From: Bacteroidales bacterium M8
Lineage (GTDB): Bacteria > Bacteroidota > Bacteroidia > Bacteroidales > Muribaculaceae
Reading direction: 5' to 3'
DNA: 64,000 nt
Assembly: GCA_001689495.1 (NCBI GenBank)
Contig: LUJS01000023.1
Span: 1 to 64,000 of the forward strand
Every line of letters starts with the position of its first letter. The stretch's first letter is position 1. Of this stretch, positions 16,172 to 24,694 are shown one piece after another. The notes under the pieces were generated by a model. That model searched no databases. It saw only the letters and a list, made by a program, of their open reading frames with translations, and was not told the DNA's origin. The translations under genes were made by a program, and so were the position numbers.

Positions 16172-17461
16172 ATGAATTTCAAGACAGATATGGCGCGTTT
16201 GGGCGATATGGCTCTTCCGCTGGCAAAATCCTTGGAGTTTTCCGTGTCACAGTATCTCAGGAAACTCATTAATGAAAAATATCCCGGTCTGACTGTAAAG
16301 CTCAGCACAACGATGTGCGACTGGACCGGCAGTCCGGCGGACATCGAGTCAAATGCCTCGTTTGCATTGCCCGGCAGCCTCGAGATCACAAATGATGTCG
16401 AGGCTAAGGTCAAGGAAATCGTCGGCTCTGTCGATACGGGATTCACGTTTAAGATAAAACTGGATTTTGAGAAAAACAACAAGACAATGAATCAGAACAA
16501 AGAGTCTGAGACGCCGACGGTTTTTCTGCCGGTACCGGCTAAATATACGTTTGACGACATAATCCTGCCCGACGATGTCAGGGCCAAGATTATGGATGAC
16601 CTCGCCGCGATAGAGAAGCAGGATTTGATTTTCAATGTCTGGGGTTTCGGCGAGATAGAAAAAAATCCCCGCAGCATCCTCAACTTTTACGGCCCTCCCG
16701 GCACGGGCAAGACGATGTGTGCCCACGCCGTGGCAAAATATCTGGACAAACCTCTGTTGGCCCTGAACTATGCCGACATAGAATCAAAATATGTCGGAGA
16801 GGCTGCCAAAAACCTCAAGGCTGCCTTTGAGGCCGCTACACAGCTTGAGGCTGTAGTCTTTTTTGACGAGGCCGATTCATTTCTCGGCAAGAGAATCGAG
16901 AACGTCACGCAGGGTGCCGATCAGGCTCTTAACTCACTGAGAAGCCAGTTGCTCATATACCTTGAGGAATACAAGGGGGTAGTGCTGTTTGCCACAAATC
17001 TGGTGACAAACTTTGACAGGGCTTTCGAGGGGCGCATCCTTGACCATATCAAATTCGAGCTTCCCGACAAGAATGCGAGAAATAGCATAATCCGTAAGAT
17101 GATTCCGTCGAGGCTCCCTGTCGAGACGCCCTTTACGGATGCCGAGTTTGACGAGGTGGCCGAACTCTCGGACGGTCTGTCGGGCCGTGAGCTGAAAAAC
17201 GCCATCCTGACAATGCTCTTGAAAAAGGCTAAGCGCGATGGCGAGGGTAGTGTCTTCGTTTACGCAGACCTCAAGGAGGCGATAGTGTCCAAAAAGGAGT
17301 CTATCGAGAAACTAAAGGCCGAGGAGACAGAGCGTATCAAGGCTAAGATCGAGAAAAAGCTGCGTGAGAAGTCTATGGAGAACAGCATGTCCGAGCCTGA
17401 GGAAAACAAAGAGACCGCCGCCGAGAAATCCGAAAACGACAATAATCCCAAAACAAAATAA
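16172..17461 (+). CDS. AAA+ ATPase (CDC48/FtsH-like single module) of the small-protein cassette
   Basis: A 429-residue protein. Residues 1-about 105 are a domain I do not recognise. One AAA+ module follows with Walker A GPPGTGKT (174-181), pore-loop-like KYVGEAAKN (about 207-215), Walker B VVFFDEADS (228-236), a sensor-1-like ATNL, and an alpha-helical lid with LSDGLSGRELKNAILTML. The last 50 residues are Lys/Glu-rich coiled coil. No protease domain is present, so it probably remodels or unfolds a partner. The partners may be the co-transcribed membrane-associated small proteins; this is inference. Composition is AT-richer than flanking genes. Confidence 0.8.
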   Translation: MNFKTDMARLGDMALPLAKSLEFSVSQYLRKLINEKYPGLTVKLSTTMCDWTGSPADIESNASFALPGSLEITNDVEAKVKEIVGSVDTGFTFKIKLDFEKNNKTMNQNKESETPTVFLPVPAKYTFDDIILPDDVRAKIMDDLAAIEKQDLIFNVWGFGEIEKNPRSILNFYGPPGTGKTMCAHAVAKYLDKPLLALNYADIESKYVGEAAKNLKAAFEAATQLEAVVFFDEADSFLGKRIENVTQGADQALNSLRSQLLIYLEEYKGVVLFATNLVTNFDRAFEGRILDHIKFELPDKNARNSIIRKMIPSRLPVETPFTDAEFDEVAELSDGLSGRELKNAILTMLLKKAKRDGEGSVFVYADLKEAIVSKKESIEKLKAEETERIKAKIEKKLREKSMENSMSEPEENKETAAEKSENDNNPKTK

Positions 17462-17464
17462 ACC

Positions 17465-17686
17465 ATGCCGCTCTATAGAATCACGGTCAAGCAGATGAAG
17501 GTGTCGTCGGGCATCCGCATCGAGAAGGGAATGTCGGTCGACGTCGTGACCAACTCGTTCAGCAATCCCGTAGTCACAAACGGCGGACAGTGCGTCGTTG
17601 ACGCATTCATGCGCATATACGGCATCGACCTCCGCAAGATCGGTGCCCTCAATACCGTCTATCTTGACTGTCAGAAAATAGGTTGA
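17465..17686 (+). CDS. DUF6140-like small protein
   Basis: A 73-residue protein, MPLYRITVKQMKVSSGIRIE followed by KGMSVDVVTNSFSNPVVTNG. It resembles the short Bacteroidetes DUF6140 family as I remember it; this name needs a profile search. It looks like a compact beta protein with a C-terminal helix. It starts three bases after the ATPase stop and is the last gene before a strong terminator. Function unknown. Confidence 0.6.
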   Translation: MPLYRITVKQMKVSSGIRIEKGMSVDVVTNSFSNPVVTNGGQCVVDAFMRIYGIDLRKIGALNTVYLDCQKIG

Positions 17687-17711
17687 AACAATATTTTTCT
17701 TCGTATCTTTT

Positions 17712-17740
17712 CCGGGTGGGGCGTGGCCCTGCCCGGTTTT
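17712..17740 (+). terminator. Intrinsic terminator closing the AAA+ cassette
   Basis: An 11-bp stem, CCGGGTGGGGC with GCCCTGCCCGG (two G-U pairs), a GTG loop, then TTTTGTTT. It marks the 3' end of the 14.3-17.7 kb transcript. Confidence 0.78.
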
Positions 17741-18010
17741 GTTTCGGGCGAGGGGCAAAAAAAATTGATTGTCGTCACGACAACCAATCTTTTGTTAACC
17801 TTAAATCTAATACCATGAAAAACACATTGCAAAGTTAAGGCCGTTTTGTCGGTTCTCCAAATGTTTTGCAAGAAATTTTCTTGAATTTAACATTATTTTA
17901 CTATTAAATGGCGATTTTGGCCCGATTGAGTGGAATAATGATATTATTATAGCGCATCTTTGACATTTTGTCACTCGCGCGCGGGCGCGGAGGGCGAGGA
18001 TGGGGCGGGG

Positions 18011-18042
18011 TTTTCGTATTTCGGATTTTTTAGCTATATTTG
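18011..18042 (+). promoter_or_regulatory. parC promoter
   Basis: TTTT (18011-18014, one mismatch to TTTG), 20 bases, then TATATTTG (18035-18042). The ATG follows 22 bases after the -7 element. Confidence 0.65.
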
Positions 18043-18064
18043 CGCTGAAAACCAACCGAATCAG

Positions 18065-20743
18065 ATGACCGACGATAATATACCCACCCCCGACGATACC
18101 GTTGCCGACGAGGTCCGCCCCGAGCGCCATGACCCCAAGGTGATTGTAGACACCTCTGACGACACCGTGCGCCACCAGCTGCGCGGCATGTATCAGAGCT
18201 GGTTTCTGGACTATGCGAGCTATGTGATACTCGAGCGTGCCGTCCCCCACATCGAGGACGGCCTCAAGCCCGTGCAGCGCCGCATACTCCACTCGATGAA
18301 GCTGCTGCACGACGGTCGTTTCAACAAGGTGGCCAACATCGTAGGCAACACCATGCAGTTTCACCCCCACGGCGACGCCTCGATATACGAGGCGCTGGTG
18401 CAGCTGGGCCAGAAGGAGCTGCTGGTGGACACTCAGGGCAACTGGGGCAACACCCTGACCGGCGCCGGGGCCGCCGCGGGCCGATACATCGAGGCGCGCC
18501 TGTCGCACTTTGCGCTCGACGTGGTGTTCAACCCCAAGGTCACCGACTGGACCCTCAGCTATGACGGCCGCAAGAAGGAGCCCGTGACGCTGCCCGTCAA
18601 GTTTCCCCTGCTGCTGTTTCAGGGGGTCGAGGGCATCGCCGTGGGCCTGTCGTCGAAGATCCTGCCCCACAACTTCAACGAGATAATCGACGCCGCCATT
18701 GCCCACCTGAAGGGCGAGGAGTTCACGCTGTATCCCGACTTCTTCACCGGCGGGTCGATAGACGTGTCGCGCTATAACGACGGCGAGCGCGGCGGCACCG
18801 TGAGGATTCGCGCCAAGATAGAGAAGATCGACAACAAGACGCTGGCCATCACCGAGATACCCTACGGCAAGACCACGGCCACGCTGATCGAGTCTATCAT
18901 CAAGGCCGCCGAGTCGGGCAAGATAAAGATACGCAAGGTCGAGGACAACACCTCGGAGCACGCCAACATACTGGTGCACCTGCTGCCGGGCACGTCGAGC
19001 GACCGCACCATCGACGCCCTCTATGCCTTTACGGACTGCGAGCTGTCGGTGTCGCCCAACTGTTGCGTCATCTCCGACAACAAGCCCCACTTTCTGGGGG
19101 TCAGCGACGTGCTGCGCCACAATGTCGACCACACGCGCGACATACTGCGCCGCGAGCTCGAGATACGTCTGGCCGAGGTGCGCGAGCAGCTGCACTTCGC
19201 CACCCTCGAGCGCATATTCATCGAGAAGCGCATATACAAGGAGAAGGGATACGAGGAGAGCGAGTCGCGCCAGCAGGCCATAGACCACATCCGCGGCCGC
19301 CTCGAGCGCTATGTCAAGCAGTTCATACGCCCCGTCACCGACGACGACATCATACGCCTCTTCGAGATAAAGATGGGGCGCATCCTCAAGTTCAACGCCC
19401 TCAAGTGCGACGAGCAGATTGCCGCCTTCAACGAGCGCATCGCCGAGATCAACTCGCATCTGGCCGCCCTGACCGACTATGCCATAGCGTGGTTCGAGGG
19501 GCTGAGGGAGAAGTATGGCGACGCCTTCCCGCGCATGACCCAGATACGCAGTTTCGACAACATACAGGCCGCCACCGTGGCCGAGGCCAACGAGAAGCTA
19601 TACATAAACCGCGAGGAGGGATTCATCGGCACCTCGCTGCGCAAGGACGAGTTCCTCTGCACCTGCTCGAGCATCGACGACGTCATCATCTTCTATCGCG
19701 ACGGCTCGTACAAGGTGGTGCGCGTGGCCGAGAAACTGTTCATCGGCAAGGGGGTGATACACGTGGGCGTCTTCAAGCGCAAGGACGAGCGCACCGTCTA
19801 TAACGTCATCTATCAGAGCGGCAAGGGCGGGCCATACTACATGAAGCGTTTCCGCGTCACGGGCATCACCCGCGACAAGCAATACAACCTCACTCAGGGC
19901 CTGCCGGGCTCGAAGGTGTGCTGGTTCACGGCCAACTCGAACGGCGAGGCCGAGGTGGTGCGCGTGGTGCTCAAGCCCAAGGCGCGCCTCAAGACGCTGC
20001 AGATCGACGTCGACTTCTCGACCCTCGCCATCAAGGGGCGCGGCGCCGTGGGCAACATCGTGACCCGCAACGAGGTGCACCGTTTCTCGCTCAAGGAGAA
20101 GGGCGTATCGACCCTCGGCGGCCGCGACGTGTGGTTCGACCCCGACGTCAACCGCCTCAACTATGACGGCCGCGGCACATATCTGGGCGACTTCAACACC
20201 GGCGACCTCGTGCTGGTCATTCTCAAGAACGGCGAATACTATACCTCGACCTTCGAGGCATCCAACCACTATCCCGACGGCATACTGCGCATCGAGAAGT
20301 TCGATCCCCACAAGGTGTGGACCGCCATACTCGACGACGCCGATCAGGGCTACCCCTATCTCAAGCGATTCACCTTCGAGCCCACCGCCAAGCCCCTGCG
20401 CTATCTGGGCGACAATCCGGCCTCGCGGCTGCTGTGGCTCTCGGACGTCGAGGGGGCGAGGGTAGAGGTGACCTTCGGCGGCGACGACTCGTTCCGCCCG
20501 GCCATGGAGGTCGTGGCCCGCGAGTTCGTGGCTGTCAAGTCGTTCCGCGCCAAGGGCAAGCGCCTCACCACATGGACCCTCGGCGCCATCACCGAGCTCG
20601 ACCCGCTGCCCGACGACGCCCTGCCCGACGGCGACGACGCCCCGGCACCCGAGGCCGACACCGACGACACCCCCGTCGAGCCCGAGAAGAGCGACGAGGA
20701 GGTGCGCGACGAGATAATAGGCCAGCAGAGGCTGTTCGAGTAG
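18065..20743 (+). CDS. parC: DNA topoisomerase IV subunit A (type IIA, ParC/GyrA-like)
   Basis: An 892-residue breakage-reunion subunit. QRRILHSMK (about 69), FHPHGDASIYEAL (about 99) and GRYIEARLS with the catalytic Tyr (about 140) form the winged-helix active site. The coiled-coil arm and a C-terminal beta-pinwheel follow, with an acidic tail. It cuts and rejoins DNA with a ParE partner not in this window, to decatenate chromosomes. The N-terminus carries about 35 acidic residues before the core. The short, GyrA-box-poor C-terminal domain argues for ParC over GyrA. Confidence 0.87.
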   Translation: MTDDNIPTPDDTVADEVRPERHDPKVIVDTSDDTVRHQLRGMYQSWFLDYASYVILERAVPHIEDGLKPVQRRILHSMKLLHDGRFNKVANIVGNTMQFHPHGDASIYEALVQLGQKELLVDTQGNWGNTLTGAGAAAGRYIEARLSHFALDVVFNPKVTDWTLSYDGRKKEPVTLPVKFPLLLFQGVEGIAVGLSSKILPHNFNEIIDAAIAHLKGEEFTLYPDFFTGGSIDVSRYNDGERGGTVRIRAKIEKIDNKTLAITEIPYGKTTATLIESIIKAAESGKIKIRKVEDNTSEHANILVHLLPGTSSDRTIDALYAFTDCELSVSPNCCVISDNKPHFLGVSDVLRHNVDHTRDILRRELEIRLAEVREQLHFATLERIFIEKRIYKEKGYEESESRQQAIDHIRGRLERYVKQFIRPVTDDDIIRLFEIKMGRILKFNALKCDEQIAAFNERIAEINSHLAALTDYAIAWFEGLREKYGDAFPRMTQIRSFDNIQAATVAEANEKLYINREEGFIGTSLRKDEFLCTCSSIDDVIIFYRDGSYKVVRVAEKLFIGKGVIHVGVFKRKDERTVYNVIYQSGKGGPYYMKRFRVTGITRDKQYNLTQGLPGSKVCWFTANSNGEAEVVRVVLKPKARLKTLQIDVDFSTLAIKGRGAVGNIVTRNEVHRFSLKEKGVSTLGGRDVWFDPDVNRLNYDGRGTYLGDFNTGDLVLVILKNGEYYTSTFEASNHYPDGILRIEKFDPHKVWTAILDDADQGYPYLKRFTFEPTAKPLRYLGDNPASRLLWLSDVEGARVEVTFGGDDSFRPAMEVVAREFVAVKSFRAKGKRLTTWTLGAITELDPLPDDALPDGDDAPAPEADTDDTPVEPEKSDEEVRDEIIGQQRLFE

Positions 20744-20766
20744 TCACGTTGATATATTTATATGTA

Positions 20767-21576
20767 ATGCGTCTCACCTCGCTCCTCGCCATTCTGCTGC
20801 TGTCGGTGCTGCCCCTGCGGGCCGGCGACGACGACATGCCGCGCCCCGTCACGGCCTCGTACACCGTCGGCGTGGGGTCGTCGCACCTCACCGACACCTA
20901 CCTCTCGCCCATCCGCTATTCGGGCTGGAGCACCTCGCTGGCCTACCGGCGCATGCAGGCCGCCCCGTTCAGCCCCGGGCGGCTCACCATGATGCTCGAC
21001 CTCTCGGCCACCCTCGACCGCGCCCGCAATCCGGCCCGCAACTCGACCATGTGGGGTGCCCTGCTGCGCCTCGAGTGGGGACTGGCCCGCCGCTGGACTC
21101 CCGTCCCCTCGCTCACTCTCGCCGCCGGCGGCACCCTGTCGGCCGAGGGGGGCGTCATCTACAACGCCCGCAACGGCAACAACCCCGCCTCGGCCAAGGG
21201 GGCCGTGACCCTCAACCTCACCGGCTATGCCGCGTGGGACGTCAGGGTGGGGCGCCTCCCCGTCACGCTGCTCTACAGGCCCACGCTCCCGCTGGCGGGC
21301 GCCTTCTTCTCGCCCGACTATGGCGAGCTATACTACGAGATATATCTCGGCAATCGCTCGGGCCTCGTGCACGCCGCATGGCCGGGGTCGTGGTTCACCC
21401 TCGACAACCTCGTGGCCGCCGACCTGCACCTGTGGCGCGGCACCTCGCTGCGCGTGGGCTATCAGGGGCGCGTGCACTCGTCCAAGGCATCGGGCATCGT
21501 CAACAACATCTCGCGCCACACCTTCATAATAGGCATCACCGGCAACTGGATCTCGACCGACAGGCGGGGATTCTGA
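20767..21576 (+). CDS. DUF3316-family exported protein
   Basis: A 269-residue protein with a signal peptide (MRLTSLLAILLLSVLPLRAG). The rest alternates amphipathic strands with aromatic girdles, as in small outer-membrane barrels or lipid-facing sheets, and fits Bacteroidales DUF3316 proteins, whose role is unknown. An ATG five bases earlier is followed at once by a stop and was rejected. It starts 23 bases after parC and 25 before the S41 protease gene, so the three may be co-transcribed. Confidence 0.7.
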   Translation: MRLTSLLAILLLSVLPLRAGDDDMPRPVTASYTVGVGSSHLTDTYLSPIRYSGWSTSLAYRRMQAAPFSPGRLTMMLDLSATLDRARNPARNSTMWGALLRLEWGLARRWTPVPSLTLAAGGTLSAEGGVIYNARNGNNPASAKGAVTLNLTGYAAWDVRVGRLPVTLLYRPTLPLAGAFFSPDYGELYYEIYLGNRSGLVHAAWPGSWFTLDNLVAADLHLWRGTSLRVGYQGRVHSSKASGIVNNISRHTFIIGITGNWISTDRRGF

Positions 21577-21601
21577 CCGGGCACTCTCCAAGACACCAAC
21601 T

Positions 21602-22606
21602 ATGCGCAAATACATATATATATTGTTACTGCTCGCGCTCTTCCCCTCGTGCCACGAGGTCGACGAGTTTCCCGACTCGGCACAGGGCAACTTCGAGGCC
21701 CTCTGGACGGTCATCGACGAGCACTACTGCTTCCTCACCCAGAAGGGGATAGACTGGGACGACGTCCACGACCGCTATGCCGCGCAGGTCAAGCCCGGCA
21801 TAACCCGTCAGGAGTTGTTCAGGGTCTGCTCCGAGATGCTCGACGAGCTGCGCGACGGCCACGTCAACCTCTCGACGGTCTGGGGCACGTCATACTATCG
21901 CGCATGGTGGAGCGATTATCCCCAGAACTTCTCGCTGCGCCTGATACAGCAGTCATATTTCGACTTCTCATACTCGCAGTCTTCGGGGCTGATGTACGGA
22001 ATGCTCGACGGCAACGTGGGCTACATATATTACGGCTCGTTCTCCAACCCCGTCGGCGAGGGCAACCTCGACGCCGTGCTTCAGGAGCTCGACACGGCCA
22101 CCGGCCTCATATTCGACGTGCGCGACAACGGCGGCGGCGAGCTCACCAACGTCGAGCGCATCGTGGCGCGCTTCATCGCCGAGCCCCGCTGCGTGGGCTA
22201 TATCATGCACAAGACCGGCCCCGGCCACGACGATTTCTCCGAGCCATATCCCATCACCTACAAGCCCGCCCCCGCCGGGCGCGTGCGCTGGGGCAAGCCC
22301 GTGGTGGTGCTCACCAACCGCTCCACCTTCTCGGCGGCCAACAACTTTGCCTCGGTCATGCGCTGTCTGCCCGGCGTCACGCTGGTCGGCGCCACCACCG
22401 GCGGCGGCTCGGGCATGCCATACTCGTCCGAGCTCCCCTGCGGATGGTCCGTGCGATTCTCGGCCTGCTCGATGCTCGACGTCGAGGGGCGCAGCACCGA
22501 GAGCGGCATCGAGCCCCACGTGGCCGTAGACCTTGACCCCGCCGACGCCCTCCAAGGCCACGACACCATCCTCGACCGCGCCATCCAAATCATCAAGAAT
22601 GGATGA
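21602..22606 (+). CDS. S41-family peptidase lipoprotein
   Basis: A 334-residue protein with a lipoprotein signal (LLLLALFPSC, Cys17). The tail-specific protease core includes GYIYYGSF, IFDVRDNGGGELTNVERIVA and the nucleophile region VVVLTNRSTFSAANNFASV. The N-terminal helical region is of the kind seen in Bacteroidales S41 lipoproteins. No PDZ domain is evident, and the general-base residue was not assigned. It probably trims or degrades envelope proteins in the periplasm or at the outer membrane. Confidence 0.83.
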   Translation: MRKYIYILLLLALFPSCHEVDEFPDSAQGNFEALWTVIDEHYCFLTQKGIDWDDVHDRYAAQVKPGITRQELFRVCSEMLDELRDGHVNLSTVWGTSYYRAWWSDYPQNFSLRLIQQSYFDFSYSQSSGLMYGMLDGNVGYIYYGSFSNPVGEGNLDAVLQELDTATGLIFDVRDNGGGELTNVERIVARFIAEPRCVGYIMHKTGPGHDDFSEPYPITYKPAPAGRVRWGKPVVVLTNRSTFSAANNFASVMRCLPGVTLVGATTGGGSGMPYSSELPCGWSVRFSACSMLDVEGRSTESGIEPHVAVDLDPADALQGHDTILDRAIQIIKNG

Positions 22607-22610
22607 TGGG

Positions 22611-22700
22611 GAATTGGGAATTAATTGGGAATTGGGAATGGGGAATTGGGAATTGGGAATTGGATAATTGGGAATGGGGAATTGGGAATTGGGGGTGGGA
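22611..22700 (+). repeat. GGGAATTG short-unit repeat array
   Basis: Direct, imperfect repeats of GGGAATTGGGAATT type. Arrays with the same unit or its complement recur at 22914-22950, 24478-24545, 28306-28347, 35415-35462 and 61888-61975, always between genes. Confidence 0.8.
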
Positions 22701-22721
22701 AATGGGGAATTATAATCGGTA

Positions 22722-22875
22722 ATATCGTAGGGACGCGGCCTGCCGCTATCCTTTACCCACAAGTAGGCTAAAGTCCTGAATCTCAAGCGATTGTAACTTT
22801 GACTAACTTGCTGAAAATCAGATATATACCCCATTTATGGGTAAAGGTTAGCGGCAGGCCGCGTCCCTACGATAT
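22722..22875. mobile_element. MITE-like element with 38-bp terminal inverted repeats
   Basis: Arms 22722-22759 and 22838-22875 are complementary over 38 bases with one mismatch, beginning ATATCGTAGGGACGCGGCCT. They enclose 78 bp without an ORF. The outer motif GTCCCTACGAT recurs at several other intergenic sites in the window, which suggests a dispersed non-autonomous family. No transposase is present. Confidence 0.7.
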
Positions 22876-22994
22876 AACCGACGACAATTATCGACGACAA
22901 TCCACCATCTACAATTAATTCCCAATTCCCAATTCCCCATTCCCAATTAACATTATCATTTTGCCATTGTTTTTCATAAAAACTAACCAAAATA

Positions 22995-23026
22995 TTTGGT
23001 AGATTATGAAAATTGTGTTAATTTTG
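22995..23026 (+). promoter_or_regulatory. Consensus promoter of secreted protein A
   Basis: TTTG (22995-22998), exactly 20 bases, TAATTTTG (23019-23026). The same layout precedes the paralogue at 24592-24623. Confidence 0.85.
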
Positions 23027-23096
23027 CAGCTAATTACAGTGCTTCAAAAACTTTACTGACATTATCAATTCAATAATCTGACAATTTACAGTTCTC

Positions 23097-24365
23097 ATGA
23101 AGAAGATTTACTCTGCTCTCGCACTCGCAGCCGCCGTGACGCTTTCGGCCGGCGCGACAGGCGTCAAGAAGATTCAGTTCCCAACAGCCAACAGTATTGT
23201 CGAACGAGCCATGGAGATCAAAGTTCCCGCCAAGGCTCCCGGCGCCAAGGCCCCCGCAGCCTCCACCATCGAGGAACTTCAGGGCATCTACGCAGGCAAG
23301 TGCTGGATGCCTTTCGAGGGCATGAACGACACGCCACAGGCTCTCGAGTATGCCATCCTCCCCGGTTCTGACGCAAACCACATCCAGATTCTCGGCCTTA
23401 TGCCCGAGCCCGTCGAGGCCCTCGTCAACTGGAAGGGTGGCGTCATCACCATCCCCGGTACCCTTCCCATGCATGTCGGCAAGAATCAGGCCACCATGGT
23501 GCATTGGCGCATTAATGACAACGGTGAAGGCACATACGAGTGCAACGACGAGCCCGTGCAGTGGGACATCCTCAAGGACGGCGTCATCGCTGCCGCCGAC
23601 CCCTATGACATCCTCCTCTGTCAAGGAACAGAAGGTTTCTATCTCTTTGGTGGCTATGCCTTCGAGATGACCAAGGTTGTCGAGGATATGAGCATCGAGT
23701 GGGAGACCGTGGGCAACGCATCGTACGTCGACGACGGCTACATCCTCCCCAACTTTACCTCCGATCCCCCGTCGCTCACCTGCGAGTTGCAGCGCGATAA
23801 GGCCAATCCCACCCACCTGCGTCTTTATAACCCCTATGCCACTCTCAACGATTATGCTGAAGATCAGCTCAACGAGGCTGACCTCCCAGGCTATATCGAG
23901 CTTGATGCTGCCAACAAGGATTGCGTCATCGTTCCCCGCAACTTCCTCGGTTTCTGCAACGGTGGCCCGTGGTTCGGCCGCAACATGGAGGCCGGAGCCG
24001 TCGATGGTGGCGATACCCCCGAGGCTCTGATCGAAGCCATGGGCAAGGATGCCCTGTCGTATATCGACTATGACAACCATCTGGCCATAATCCGCAATTG
24101 CGAGTGGTCTAACGGTTCGACCCAGAACACCACATGGTCGGCATTCTTCGAGCAGTGGATTCCCAACGAACCCAAGCCCAGCGACACATTCACCATCTCG
24201 CTGCCAGACAACCTCAAGGAGCCCTCTTCGGCCATCACCGAGATCGAGGCCGACGCCAACGCCCCCGTCGAATACTTCAACCTGCAGGGCATCCGCGTAG
24301 CCAACCCCGAGAATGGCGTATTCATCCGCCGTCAGGGCAACACCGTGACAAAGATCGTTAAATAA
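23097..24365 (+). CDS. Secreted protein A of a tandem pair, with T9SS-like tag
   Basis: A 422-residue exported protein: signal peptide MKKIYSALALAAAVTLSAGA, a long beta-rich body with repeated EELQGIYAG-like and aromatic segments, and a C-terminal tag APVEYFNLQGIRVANPENGV with a basic end. The same tag ends the proteins at 24695 and 38845. I recognise no domain in the body. It is a close paralogue of the next gene, with matching promoter and terminator, so the unit was duplicated. Probably a surface or secreted product of the type IX route; this is inferred from the tag. Confidence 0.75.
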   Translation: MKKIYSALALAAAVTLSAGATGVKKIQFPTANSIVERAMEIKVPAKAPGAKAPAASTIEELQGIYAGKCWMPFEGMNDTPQALEYAILPGSDANHIQILGLMPEPVEALVNWKGGVITIPGTLPMHVGKNQATMVHWRINDNGEGTYECNDEPVQWDILKDGVIAAADPYDILLCQGTEGFYLFGGYAFEMTKVVEDMSIEWETVGNASYVDDGYILPNFTSDPPSLTCELQRDKANPTHLRLYNPYATLNDYAEDQLNEADLPGYIELDAANKDCVIVPRNFLGFCNGGPWFGRNMEAGAVDGGDTPEALIEAMGKDALSYIDYDNHLAIIRNCEWSNGSTQNTTWSAFFEQWIPNEPKPSDTFTISLPDNLKEPSSAITEIEADANAPVEYFNLQGIRVANPENGVFIRRQGNTVTKIVK

Positions 24366-24400
24366 TGCAGAATTCATAATTCATAATGCATAATATATGG

Positions 24401-24432
24401 CATCCCGCCCCCGATGGAGCGGGATGTTTTTT
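24401..24432 (+). terminator. Terminator of secreted protein A
   Basis: CATCCCGC (24401-24408) pairs with GCGGGATG (24419-24426), followed by a run of T. The same hairpin core recurs at 26000, 40256 and 53824. Confidence 0.82.
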
Positions 24433-24591
24433 ATGGGAATTGGGGGATTGTCGTCCCTACGATATTACGACAACAATTCCCCATCCCCAATTAATTCCCA
24501 ATTCCCAATTCCCCATTCCCAATTTATAATCCTCCATTCCCAATTGATTTTGTCATTTTGCTACAATTTTTTTAAAAAAGTAACGAAAATG

Positions 24592-24623
24592 TTTGGTGGA
24601 TTGAAAAAATGGCATTAATTTTG
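24592..24623 (+). promoter_or_regulatory. Consensus promoter of secreted protein B
   Basis: TTTG (24592-24595), exactly 20 bases, TAATTTTG (24616-24623). Confidence 0.85.
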
Positions 24624-24694
24624 CGACGTATTACCCCAATGCTTCAAAAACATAATTCAAGAACATTCTCCAATTCCAACAATCTACAGTTTCT

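Larger units (their letters stand above)
17687..18064 (+). other. Intergenic region between the cassette and parC
   Basis: Besides the terminator it holds a near-perfect palindrome, TTGTCGT-C-ACGACAA at 17769-17783, then A/T-rich sequence and the parC promoter. I see no gene. The palindrome could be an operator or an integration scar at the cassette border. Confidence 0.5.
22607..23096 (+). other. Repeat-rich intergenic region upstream of the tandem secreted pair
   Basis: About 490 bases made of GGGAATT-type arrays, a 154-bp inverted-repeat element and the promoter of the first secreted protein. No gene is seen. Confidence 0.75.
24366..24694 (+). other. Intergenic region between the tandem secreted genes
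   Basis: It holds in order an ATGCAT-rich stretch, a terminator, GGGAATT repeats with a GTCCCTACGATATT motif (24453-24467), and a consensus promoter. No gene is seen. Confidence 0.75.

Noticed and set aside
17830..17837. Minus-strand TAACTTTG element with no gene behind it
   Set aside because: It matches the -7 consensus, but no ORF or terminator follows on that strand; the same occurs at 36696-36703. Chance or old promoters cannot be told apart.
22611..22700. Possible CRISPR-like array
   Set aside because: Units are 7-8 bp with no spacers; this is a simple repeat array.
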